Shown: in pieces, positions 1 to 7,681 of the stretch
How positions within the stretch are numbered: the stretch's first letter is position 1
Layout: each line of letters begins with the position of its first letter
Source: Chloroflexota bacterium
Lineage (GTDB): Bacteria; Chloroflexota; Anaerolineae; Aggregatilineales; UBA2796
Reading direction: 5' to 3'
Length of the DNA stretch: 64,000 nucleotides
Assembly: GCA_021325095.1 (NCBI GenBank)
Contig: JAJPHV010000052.1
Location: 1-64,000, forward strand
Program-made: the position numbers and the translations under genes
The notes under the pieces: generated by a model
What the model was told of the DNA's origin: nothing
The model's database searches: none
What the model saw: only the letters and a program-made list of their open reading frames with translations

Positions 1-311
1 AAATTGGCGTTCAGTCCGCCCGGTTCGGGCGGTCAGGCGTTAACGTGGCCCGTTGGGGCGAGCGTAGCCTGAGAAGCTCCCCGGTTTACCGGGGAGAGTG
101 ATCACGTCTGGAAGATTCTGCTGTTTGCCTCACCCCCTGCTCCCTCTCCATAGGGTGGAGAGGGGGAGCGATTGGCGCTATGAGGGGATAGAGGCAGGGT
201 CAAAGTCCTGCATATTCGGGCATGATACGCTCCTGCGAGACCACTTCTGGCCCGCAGGAGCACAATCTTCACACGGACTGAACACGGACTGAACTAGTAA
301 CGGTTGGCGAG
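1..311. other. Intergenic stretch with stem-loops
   Basis: No convincing gene lies here. It holds two tight hairpins (16-32, stem CCGCCCG with a 3-nt loop; 77-96, stem CTCCCCGG with a 4-nt loop), a GC-rich CCTCAC-type repeat at 128-170, an inverted repeat GCTCCTGCG/CGCAGGAGC (229-237 and 253-261), and a doubled ACACGGACTGA at about 273-294. None is followed by a clear T-run, so I do not call intrinsic terminators. The 229-261 inverted repeat is the best candidate for ending the leftward binding-protein gene that stops at 312. Confidence 0.5.
128..170. repeat. GC-rich palindromic intergenic repeat, copy 1
   Basis: The unit has the form CCTCACCCCCTG...CCCTCTCCA (142-150) and TGGAGAGGG (156-164), a 9-bp perfect stem with a 5-nt loop. 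It is the first of about nine related copies in this window, all outside clear coding sequence. Confidence 0.75.
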
Positions 312-1889
312 CTACTTGAGCGACGCCGTTGCAAAGCGCAACAGTATAGCCGGGTCTGATTCGATGTTGAGCCGCTCGCTGGTGAAGTAGTAGTTGACGC
401 GGCTTTCCAGGAACAGATTCGGAACCTGCGCTGCGACCTTTGCCTCGAAGTCCGAAAACGCCTTCCAGCGCGCGTCGCCAATCGGAATCAGGTTCGCCTT
501 CTCGAACTCGGCGTCCAGGTCTTTATTGCAATACTTCGCCCAGTTATATGACCCGCCGCACTTGAGCAGCGGTTCCCAGTTGTCGGAAGGGTCCTGGTAA
601 TCCATGTACCACTCGGTCATGACCAGCCGCAGCGAATCCGGCTTGCTCACCAGCAGGTCAAGGAACTGGGCGTTATCGATGGACGTCAACTCCACCTTGA
701 TACCAATGGCGGCCAGATCGGCAATGACCGCCTGCGCGAGAGACATCGCCGTCGGGTCGGTGTTGGAGAGCATCGTCGTTGAGAAGCCATCGGGCAGGCC
801 AGCTTTGGCAAGCAGCTTCTTCGCGCCTTCCGGGTCGTACTCATCAGGTTTCAAATTGGCGTTGTCGCCCGGTACGTTGGGCGGCAGGAAGCCGGCCAGC
901 GGCACAGAACGCCCATTGGTGATCTTGGTCAGGCGGTTGCGATCAATCGCCATGCTCATCGCCTGGCGGACTTCGAGTTTATTGAACGGCTCGACGTTGT
1001 TGTTGATGATGACGTAATCGGTGTTGGGGAAGGCGTTCATACGCAGCAAACGCTTGGAGAGCGCGGCATCGCCGGCCAGGCGCGGGTAATCTGCATTCGG
1101 AACGAAGTCCAGCGAAATATCAGCCTCGCCGTTCTCGATCTTCAAAATGCCCACTGATGGTTCCACGCCAAGCTGTAGTTCAAAGCCGTCGAAGATGGGC
1201 TGACCCTTTTCGTAATAGTAGGGGTTACGTTTGCCCGTGATCTTGACGCCACTCTGCCAACTGTCCAGCACGAATGGGCCAGCGCCCAGCGGCTTGCGCC
1301 CGAATTCGTCGCCCGCTGCCTCAACCCCTTCTTTGGCGACGATGAAAGCCGGCGGCAAGGCAAAGCGCTGCATCATCGACCAGACAGGCTCGCTCATGGT
1401 GAACTCGATGGTGCGTTTATCGATGATCTTGATGCCGCTGACCTCTTTGGCTTTGCCGTTCTGGAAGTCTTCTGAACCAGCGATGGGCGCGAACATGAAG
1501 GCCGTCGGCGCAGCCGTCTTGGGGTTCAGCAAGCGCTCGAAGCTGTACTTCACGTCCTCGGTGGTAATGTCACGGCCATTGGAAAACTTGATGCCGTCGC
1601 GCAGGGTAAAGGTATACACCCTGCCGTCGTCGCTGATCTTCCAGGACTCGGCAAGCGCCGGGATGGGCGTGCCAGGGTCTTTGAGCTTGACCAGCCCGAC
1701 GTAGAAGAGCGAGGCCGTCGGCCAGGTTTCCGTTTCGTAGGCGATATGCGGGTCGGAGGTGCGCATATCGGGGTTCAAAACGATATGTAATATCTTTTCG
1801 CTCTGTGCCTGGACTCTCAGGTCGGAAAAAGCAAGGGCCAATACCGCCAATAATAGTAAAGCTACCTGGAAGCGTCGCATGGCTTGCAC
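312..1889 (-). CDS. ABC transporter substrate-binding protein, family 5 (peptide/nickel type)
   Basis: Extracytoplasmic solute receptor of the SBP_bac_5 family, 525 aa, likely for oligopeptides or similar solutes. Residues 1-29 form a signal peptide ending VQAQ, with no lipobox cysteine. The family signature follows the first domain: SWKISDDGRVYTF then LRDGIKFSNG and a DVKYSFERL segment at about residues 80-120. The start is supported by GGAG about 9 nt upstream on the minus strand. It is divergent from a second family-5 receptor at 2234, so the two may serve the same permeases with different ligands, or be regulated oppositely. Family certain; ligand unknown. Confidence 0.93.
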   Translation of the reverse strand: MQAMRRFQVALLLLAVLALAFSDLRVQAQSEKILHIVLNPDMRTSDPHIAYETETWPTASLFYVGLVKLKDPGTPIPALAESWKISDDGRVYTFTLRDGIKFSNGRDITTEDVKYSFERLLNPKTAAPTAFMFAPIAGSEDFQNGKAKEVSGIKIIDKRTIEFTMSEPVWSMMQRFALPPAFIVAKEGVEAAGDEFGRKPLGAGPFVLDSWQSGVKITGKRNPYYYEKGQPIFDGFELQLGVEPSVGILKIENGEADISLDFVPNADYPRLAGDAALSKRLLRMNAFPNTDYVIINNNVEPFNKLEVRQAMSMAIDRNRLTKITNGRSVPLAGFLPPNVPGDNANLKPDEYDPEGAKKLLAKAGLPDGFSTTMLSNTDPTAMSLAQAVIADLAAIGIKVELTSIDNAQFLDLLVSKPDSLRLVMTEWYMDYQDPSDNWEPLLKCGGSYNWAKYCNKDLDAEFEKANLIPIGDARWKAFSDFEAKVAAQVPNLFLESRVNYYFTSERLNIESDPAILLRFATASLK

Positions 1890-2035
1890 TCCATATTGGG
1901 GCTAATAAGTTATCTATGGAACTTAAGGGCCGATCTCGAAACCGATTAAACTTTAACAGAGATACACAGGGGCGTCAAACGTCGAATACAGGGCTGAATC
2001 GTTCCAACGAACCTGCAACGCGATCTGCCTGTTGG

Positions 2036-2076
2036 CCTCACGCCCGCCTGGGTTGAAGGGCGGCCAGGGGGTGAGG
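2036..2076. repeat. GC-rich palindromic repeat, copy 2 (divergent variant)
   Basis: It starts CCTCACGCCCGCC and ends GGGCGGCC...GTGAGG. The outer CCTCAC/GTGAGG arms are kept while the inner stem differs from copy 1, so it is a degenerate member of the same repeat class. Confidence 0.55.
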
Positions 2077-2132
2077 TTCTTGAACGCGCTATCATGCCCT
2101 GGCCTGAAATACACCCGAGCACCGCTGGTATT

Positions 2133-2161
2133 TTGCCCTCTGTGCACAGATGTGTGATAAT
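2133..2161 (+). promoter_or_regulatory. Sigma70-like promoter of the family-5 transporter operon
   Basis: TTGCCC (2133-2138), a 17-bp spacer, then GATAAT (2156-2161). This would give a leader of roughly 65 nt to the ATG at 2234. Pattern match only. Confidence 0.45.
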
Positions 2162-2233
2162 CTGAGCGCCCATTGCTTTACGAAATCACCCCATTTACCG
2201 CTGGCGCGTTTGAAAGTGTTAGGAGTTTAGGCA

Positions 2234-4003
2234 ATGAATCCCTTACCCAGGCTCAGAGCATTTGTGGTTGTGATGATAGCCGTCAGTGCCTTGATGGCTG
2301 CCCCGGTCAGTTACGCGCAGGGGCAGCTAGAAGACCCCGGCCCCGGCAAGGGTGCGCCGATTGTACAGCCGAATTTCGGCAGCGACATCGTGACGCTGAA
2401 CCCGATTCTGGTACAGGATGGCGCGTCGGGAGACGTGGTCGCGCATCTGTTCCCCGCTTTTGTCGGCGGCGATCCGGATACCGGTTTGCCGGTTCCGGGC
2501 GCTAGAGGGGCCATCGTAAAGGACTGGAAGGTGTCGCAGGATGGCCTGACCTACACCTTCACCCTGCGCACCGACTGGAAATGGAGCGATGGCACACCCA
2601 TCACGTCAGCGGATGTCAAGTATGCCTATGACGCCGTTGCCAGCGGCAAGGTCGAGAGCAACCTGTCCGCGTTCATCGACAATATTGCCAGCGTTGAAGC
2701 GCCCGATGCCACCACCGTTGTCGTCAAATACAAGGCTCTGGACTGCGCAGCTATTCTCACCGCCGCCAATTTGCTGGTCGTTCCGTCGGAAAAGTACAAA
2801 CAGGTCTATCCGAGTTTTGACCAGATGAAAGCCGACAACGACTACAACCTGAAGCCGACGGTCACGGCAGGCGACTTCAAGTTTGCGAACTTCCGCCCCG
2901 GTGAGCAGGTGACGCTCGAAGCCGATCAGAATTACCCGGACGCTCTGGCCGGGCACGTCATCCCGCAGGGCTGGATTTACAAGACAGTCGCCGACCAATC
3001 CCTGGGCGTGGATCAGTTCCTGGCAGGCAACGTCACGTATATCCCCAGTGTGCCTGAATCGCGTGTGGATGAACTGAAGGCGCTGGCTGACCAGGGCAAA
3101 GTCAAATATAACGAACTGCCCGCTTCGACCCGCCACATCCTCATGTTCAATACGGCTGACCCAAACAACCCGAAGGATGGCAAGGACAAAGATGGCAAGA
3201 TACTTGACCAGGGCCATCATCCCATTTTTGGTGATGTGCGCGTCCGGCAGGCATTCGCCCTGAGCGTCGATCACGACGCGCTGAACAAGGGCGCGTTCAA
3301 CGGGCGCGGTATCGCTATTGGCACGCCCGTGCTGCCTGATACCTGGGCCTACGACGCCGACGTCAAGCCCTGGCCCTACGACCCGGACCGGGCGGCCAAG
3401 CTGCTCGACGAGGCCGGTTTTGTCAAAGACCCCAGCAACCCGGATGGCCCGCGCATTGCCAATGACAAGGCACTGTACGCCAAGCCGGGCACGAAACTCG
3501 AATTCACGCTGACCGCCTTCCCCGGCAACCCGTCCGTCGATGCGGCCAACGTGCTGATGCAAGATCAGGTCAAACGGACTGGCTTCAAGATGAACATCGA
3601 GAGCATCGAGTTTCAGACCGCAGTGAAGAAAGTCCTGTCGCAGAAGTTCGATGCCGCCACGTTTTTCCTGGGCATGAGCCGCAACAACCCCGGCGATACC
3701 ATGTTGAGCCAGAACGGGCTGAAGGGCGACCTGGTTGGCAACGGCCTGAATGCTGGCTCCTGGTACAACAAGGAATTTAACGATGTCCTGGAGAAATCCC
3801 AGAGCTTGCCCGGCTGCGACATGGCCGAGCGCAAGAAGCTGATAGACCGCGCTCAGGAGATTTTCCACGACGAAGTGCCCTGGTATCTGGTGAACTACTC
3901 AATGGTTCCCTTCGTGGCCCAGGCCAACCTGAAAAACTACGCGCCCAAGCGCTTCGGCGTGGAATGGAACCTGGATGCGTGGTTCTTGCCGGCGGCCAGG
4001 TAA
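2234..4003 (+). CDS. ABC transporter substrate-binding protein, family 5
   Basis: Second SBP_bac_5 receptor, 589 aa, likely for peptides or related solutes. Residues 1-29 are a signal peptide ending YAQ without a lipobox cysteine. The family signature is visible at about 95-135 (DWKVSQDGLTYTF, WKWSDG, SADVKYAYDAV). AGGAG lies 8 nt upstream of the ATG. It heads an apparent operon with two permease genes (4202, 5284) but is separated from them by a 200-bp gap holding a very strong stem-loop, an arrangement that often raises receptor mRNA relative to the membrane subunits. It is longer than the divergent paralogue and not closely similar to it. Confidence 0.93.
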   Translation: MNPLPRLRAFVVVMIAVSALMAAPVSYAQGQLEDPGPGKGAPIVQPNFGSDIVTLNPILVQDGASGDVVAHLFPAFVGGDPDTGLPVPGARGAIVKDWKVSQDGLTYTFTLRTDWKWSDGTPITSADVKYAYDAVASGKVESNLSAFIDNIASVEAPDATTVVVKYKALDCAAILTAANLLVVPSEKYKQVYPSFDQMKADNDYNLKPTVTAGDFKFANFRPGEQVTLEADQNYPDALAGHVIPQGWIYKTVADQSLGVDQFLAGNVTYIPSVPESRVDELKALADQGKVKYNELPASTRHILMFNTADPNNPKDGKDKDGKILDQGHHPIFGDVRVRQAFALSVDHDALNKGAFNGRGIAIGTPVLPDTWAYDADVKPWPYDPDRAAKLLDEAGFVKDPSNPDGPRIANDKALYAKPGTKLEFTLTAFPGNPSVDAANVLMQDQVKRTGFKMNIESIEFQTAVKKVLSQKFDAATFFLGMSRNNPGDTMLSQNGLKGDLVGNGLNAGSWYNKEFNDVLEKSQSLPGCDMAERKKLIDRAQEIFHDEVPWYLVNYSMVPFVAQANLKNYAPKRFGVEWNLDAWFLPAAR

Positions 4004-4023
4004 GGCAAGTAAGGACTGAGTCT

Positions 4024-4137
4024 TAGCCCTGGGCTGAAGCCGCCGGGCTGAGACCACGAAGCCCCATTGGGACTGAAGGCCTTTAGCCCTGAAGGGGCTT
4101 CGTCCTTTCAGCCCGGCGCTAAAGCACCGGGCGCAGG
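4024..4137. repeat. Long stem-loop repeat between receptor and permease genes
   Basis: Two nested perfect stems are visible: CGCCGGGCTGA (4041-4051) with TCAGCCCGGCG (4108-4118), and CGAAGCCCC (4057-4065) with GGGGCTTCG (4094-4102). Outer arms add imperfect pairing (AGCCCTGGGCTGAAGC against GCTAAAGCACCGGG). The AGCCC/GGGCT flavour resembles the element at 27170-27221. It probably acts as an mRNA-stabilising or attenuating hairpin inside the transporter operon. Confidence 0.7.
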
Positions 4138-4201
4138 TCGTTGGCCTCATACTCAGTCCTGATCCCTCCGTCCTTTTTAAGCGCCAGGAGCGCCTTGATT
4201 C

Positions 4202-5272
4202 GTGTCTCGGTACATTGCGCGTCGTCTGTTGCAGTCCATCCCCATCTTCTTCGGCATTACCATCATCTCCTACCTGCTGATGACCCTTTCCGGCAACCCC
4301 GTGCTGACGCTGGTGATGCAGCCCGAAATGACCCAGGAGCAAATCGCCCGGACTGCGGCGCGGCTCGGCGTCAACGATCCCTGGCCGATCCAGTACCTGC
4401 GCTGGCTGCTCGGCGACGACTGGATGCGCTGGGATGCTGATGGCGACGGCATCGCCGATCATGCGTTCCTGGTTCCACTCGACCCTATCGGAGATGGAAA
4501 GCCCGAACCCGGCACGCGGCGGGGCATTCTGCGCGGCGACTTTGGTGACTCATTCTCGCTGAAACGTCCGGTGCTTGATCTGCTGCTCGAACGCCTGCCC
4601 GCGACGCTGGAAATCAGCCTGACGTCCTTCGTTATCGGCACGATAGGGGGCATCCTGCTGGGCATTGTGGCCGCTGTCAAACGCGGCGGCCTGATTGACA
4701 ACGCGCTGCGAATGCTTTCTGCGATCTTCAATGCCATCCCGATTTTCTGGTTGGGGCTGCTGTCCCTGCTGGTCTTTGCGGTTCAACTCCATGTGCTGCC
4801 ACTGGGAGATCGTTGCAGCCTGACGATGGAAGAGACCTGTCCGCCTATTTACGAGCGGTTGCAATACATGGTATTGCCCGTTGCGATGGAAGCGGTTGGG
4901 CTGATAGCTGGTCTGACGCGCCTGATGCGGGCCTCAATGCTGGACGTCATCGGCGAAGACTACATCCGCACGGCCAGAGCAAAGGGCTTGCGCGAACGTG
5001 GAATCTGGCTGGTACACGCCGCCAGGAACGCCCTGATCCCTATCGCCACCGGGCTTGGCCCGGCCATCACCGGGCTGATCGGCGGCTCTGTGATCATCGA
5101 ACAAATCTTTAATTATCCGGGGGTCGGCAGAACGCTGTTTCAAGCGGCGGTGGGGCGTGATTACCCCGTCGTGATGGCTTCGGTGATTTATGCGGCAGTT
5201 GCCACGATTCTGGGCTATTTGCTGTCCGATATTCTGTATACCATTATCGATCCCCGTATTCAGTTTTCATAG
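4202..5272 (+). CDS. ABC transporter permease, DppB/OppB type
   Basis: Membrane subunit of a family-5 (peptide-type) importer, 356 aa. An N-terminal membrane segment (about residues 9-29) is followed by the BPD_transp_1 domain. The EAA coupling loop is at about 250-280 (EDYIRTARAKGLRERG), where the ATPase would dock. The GTG start is preceded by CAGGAG about 11 nt upstream. It carries an extracytoplasmic insert of about 80 aa after the first helix with an acidic DADGDGIADH stretch, longer than in typical DppB. The DppC partner follows 11 nt downstream. No ATPase gene is in the window. Confidence 0.92.
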   Translation: MSRYIARRLLQSIPIFFGITIISYLLMTLSGNPVLTLVMQPEMTQEQIARTAARLGVNDPWPIQYLRWLLGDDWMRWDADGDGIADHAFLVPLDPIGDGKPEPGTRRGILRGDFGDSFSLKRPVLDLLLERLPATLEISLTSFVIGTIGGILLGIVAAVKRGGLIDNALRMLSAIFNAIPIFWLGLLSLLVFAVQLHVLPLGDRCSLTMEETCPPIYERLQYMVLPVAMEAVGLIAGLTRLMRASMLDVIGEDYIRTARAKGLRERGIWLVHAARNALIPIATGLGPAITGLIGGSVIIEQIFNYPGVGRTLFQAAVGRDYPVVMASVIYAAVATILGYLLSDILYTIIDPRIQFS

Positions 5273-5283
5273 GGCAGCGAACG

Positions 5284-6204
5284 ATGGTTGAATCTGCACG
5301 GGTGATCAAGTTGAGCGAGGCCGCGCCCATCCCCAGGGAGCGGTTCAGGGATACATTTTGGGGACGGGCGCTGGGGCACATCGCCAGAGATAGGCTGACT
5401 CTGGCCGCAATATGCCTCGTGGCTCTGATCACACTGTCGTCCATTTTTGCCCCCGTCATCACGACTTCGGTTTTGAAGGTTGATCCGGATCGCACCAATC
5501 CTGTAGAACGCCTCTTGCGACCCGGCGCACCCGGACACGTGCTCGGCACGGACGACCTGGGGCGAGACTATCTGGCCCGGCTGCTTTATGGCGGGCGAAT
5601 CTCACTTGCCATCGGTTTTTTCGGTGCGACGATCACGCTCCTGATCGGGTTGAGCTTGGGGATGATTACGGGCTATTATGGGGGGCGGATTGACGACGTG
5701 ATGAACTGGATCATCACCACGCTGGATTCGATACCGGGGCTGTATTTGCTGATCTTGCTGTCCGCGCTCTTCCGTCCCGGGCCGGAGGTATTGGTTTTTC
5801 TGCTGGCGCTCACTGGCTGGACTGGCGGCACGCGCCTGATTCGCGGACAGACGATTGGTCTGCGCCACCAGGATTATATTCTTGGGGCACAAGCCATCGG
5901 CGCTCCGGCATGGCGCATCATCTTTGTCCACATTTTCCCCAACCTGTTATCGATCACGCTGATTGCGCTGGCAAGCGGCATCGGCGGCTTAATCGTAGCC
6001 GAATCGACCCTGAGCTTTCTGGGGTTGGGCGTGCAGCCACCCGTACCAACCTGGGGCAATATGTTGAGCAACGCGGAACTGTTTTTCAGGAGCGGCCCCC
6101 ACGTCGCCATTATTCCCGGCCTCGTGATCTTTATGACCGTGCTGAGTTTCTACATCATCGGCGATGGGCTGCGCGACGCCTTCGATCCGCGCATGACGAG
6201 CTGA
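5284..6204 (+). CDS. ABC transporter permease, DppC/OppC type
   Basis: Second membrane subunit, 306 aa. An N-terminal OppC_N-like helix (about 33-58) is followed by a segment with LRPGAPGHVLGTDDLGRD, a hallmark of DppC proteins. The BPD_transp_1 domain follows, with its EAA loop at about 196-222 (QDYILGAQAIGAPAWR). It is paired with the DppB-type permease immediately upstream. The two DppD/DppF ATPases normally found next are missing; the next gene is a convergent methyltransferase, so ATPases must be supplied from elsewhere. Confidence 0.92.
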   Translation: MVESARVIKLSEAAPIPRERFRDTFWGRALGHIARDRLTLAAICLVALITLSSIFAPVITTSVLKVDPDRTNPVERLLRPGAPGHVLGTDDLGRDYLARLLYGGRISLAIGFFGATITLLIGLSLGMITGYYGGRIDDVMNWIITTLDSIPGLYLLILLSALFRPGPEVLVFLLALTGWTGGTRLIRGQTIGLRHQDYILGAQAIGAPAWRIIFVHIFPNLLSITLIALASGIGGLIVAESTLSFLGLGVQPPVPTWGNMLSNAELFFRSGPHVAIIPGLVIFMTVLSFYIIGDGLRDAFDPRMTS

Positions 6205-6214
6205 GGGCGCGCCA

Positions 6215-6982
6215 TTACCCTTCCTTGAGGGTCACAAACACGATTTGCCCGATGTCGCGCCGCCCCTCGGCAGGCTGCATGTCTGGCGTCAGTTGGCGCA
6301 GCAGTTTGAAGCCCGTCTTATTGAGCAGCGATAGCACGGCCTGAAGTGGATAGCCGCGCCAGGTGTGGGTTTCCTCGGCGCGCTGCCAGTGATCGGTGTA
6401 GCGCAGGATCGTGTACTGCGTGGTCAGTTGCAGAGTTTCGTAGTTAAAGATATTCCGGGCCAGGATCAGGATGTCATGGCCGTTGTCGTAGACAATTTGC
6501 TCGGCATGTTCGGCATCGGACAGCCCCTTGATCGTGCGCAGGTCAAACAAAAACAGCTTGCCGGGCTGCAACGCCGCGTTCGCCTGCCGGAAGACACTCT
6601 CCAGGTCGCGCAAGGTGGGGATGTAATTCAGCGCGCCGCCCACGCACGTCACCATCTCTGCCGAAACGGCTGGCTTGAAGGTGCGCATGTCGCCCACAAT
6701 GAACTGCGCATCGACTCCGCTGGATTGGGCGCTTGCCGTGCCGTAACGCAGCATGGCCGCCGAGGTATCGATCCCTGTGGCGCGGAAGCCGTGTTCGCCA
6801 AACCAGCAGGCCAGGTCGCCCGTGCCGCAGCCCAGGTCAACCAGCGTGCGGCCCGTCCAGTCCATTTCAAAGGCCAGCCCCAGGAGGCGCGCCGCCAGAT
6901 CGACGCTGTACGCGGCGAAGCCCGCCGCCTGGTACACGTCGGACAAGGCGGTGTACGGTTCGAGATGGTTGATGCTTGCCAT
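6215..6982 (-). CDS. Class I SAM-dependent methyltransferase
   Basis: Predicted cytoplasmic methyltransferase, 255 aa, with a Rossmann-type SAM fold. Motif I is VDLGCGTGDLACWF with the glycine-rich turn at residues 51-55, followed by an acidic position in GIDTSAA. A later MVTCVGGALNYIP segment fits motif IV/post-I. Substrate cannot be read. The C-terminal half has an aromatic and hydrophobic make-up typical of small-molecule methyltransferases. Only 43 bp separate it from the DM13 gene upstream on the same strand, and a TATAAT (7014-7019, minus strand) lies in that gap. Confidence 0.88.
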   Translation of the reverse strand: MASINHLEPYTALSDVYQAAGFAAYSVDLAARLLGLAFEMDWTGRTLVDLGCGTGDLACWFGEHGFRATGIDTSAAMLRYGTASAQSSGVDAQFIVGDMRTFKPAVSAEMVTCVGGALNYIPTLRDLESVFRQANAALQPGKLFLFDLRTIKGLSDAEHAEQIVYDNGHDILILARNIFNYETLQLTTQYTILRYTDHWQRAEETHTWRGYPLQAVLSLLNKTGFKLLRQLTPDMQPAEGRRDIGQIVFVTLKEG

Positions 6983-7025
6983 AAAAAGCCTCGGATGAGT
7001 TGAAATAGCGACGATTATATATCCC

Positions 7026-7634
7026 TTATTGCAGCGGAGCCGAACTGTAGACTGCCGACAGGCTTTCGCTGAAAATGACCACGCTCTTATAATTGGCGAT
7101 TTTGAGTTCCTTCGGGATCGTGAACTGCTGGTTGCCCTGGCTGCCTTTGAGCGCGCCCACCGGGAAGGCCGACACGCCCGGCACGTCCAGGTCTTCGCGC
7201 TTCTGAGGAGCCTGTGCCCCGCTCAGGTACACGCGCAGATCGGGGCCATTGGTCACGCTGAAATCGTCAAAACGCAGCAGCAGGCTGCCATCTGCCGAGC
7301 GGTACAGGGTGGCGTGCCCTTTGGCGAGGTGAACCGCGTCAAGCTCGATGAAGTCGCCGGACTTGATGGCCTGCGCGTCCGGCAAGACAGGCGTCGGCTG
7401 CTCGTTGGTGGGCGCGGGAACAACCGTCAGCATGGCAAAGTAGGCGGTGGCGGCGGCTTCCCGGTTGGCTTTGCTCATGTTGGCGAAGACTTCCTGCTGC
7501 GCGGATGTCAGCCCGGAAAAAGCTCCCGACGAGGCCCGGCCAATCAGGAATCGGCGCCATGTCGGGAAGGTGAACAGCAGCGCCACGACGATAGCGCCCA
7601 GGCCCAGCAGTGTCCAGCGTGGGCGATACCTCAT
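7026..7634 (-). CDS. Membrane-anchored DM13-domain protein
   Basis: 202 aa with one N-terminal membrane segment (about residues 8-24) and a C-terminal DM13 domain (about 90-200). The domain is recognisable by GDFIELDAVHLAKG, a RFDDFSVTNGPDLRVYL segment and the closing YKSVVIFSESLSAVYSSAPL. DM13 domains are extracytoplasmic beta-folds suspected of a redox or electron-transfer role; the exact function is unsettled. It probably faces outward. It sits 3' of a pseudo-phosphatase/propeller protein on the same strand, which may reflect a shared envelope operon. Confidence 0.88.
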   Translation of the reverse strand: MRYRPRWTLLGLGAIVVALLFTFPTWRRFLIGRASSGAFSGLTSAQQEVFANMSKANREAAATAYFAMLTVVPAPTNEQPTPVLPDAQAIKSGDFIELDAVHLAKGHATLYRSADGSLLLRFDDFSVTNGPDLRVYLSGAQAPQKREDLDVPGVSAFPVGALKGSQGNQQFTIPKELKIANYKSVVIFSESLSAVYSSAPLQ

Positions 7635-7681
7635 CCAAACCTCTCTCGATGGCGGACGGCAAAGATGATCATCCCGGACAC

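Larger units (their letters stand above)
1890..2233. other. Divergent intergenic region between two binding-protein genes
   Basis: The region carries the upstream elements of both divergent receptors. A rightward promoter is at 2133-2161 and a CCTCAC...GTGAGG repeat at 2036-2076. No reliable leftward promoter could be chosen. No gene or structured RNA was recognised. Confidence 0.55.

Noticed and set aside
2606-3868. Long minus-strand open frame (420 codons)
   Set aside because: Exact antisense of a clear family-5 receptor gene; no family features; caused by high-GC third-position bias.
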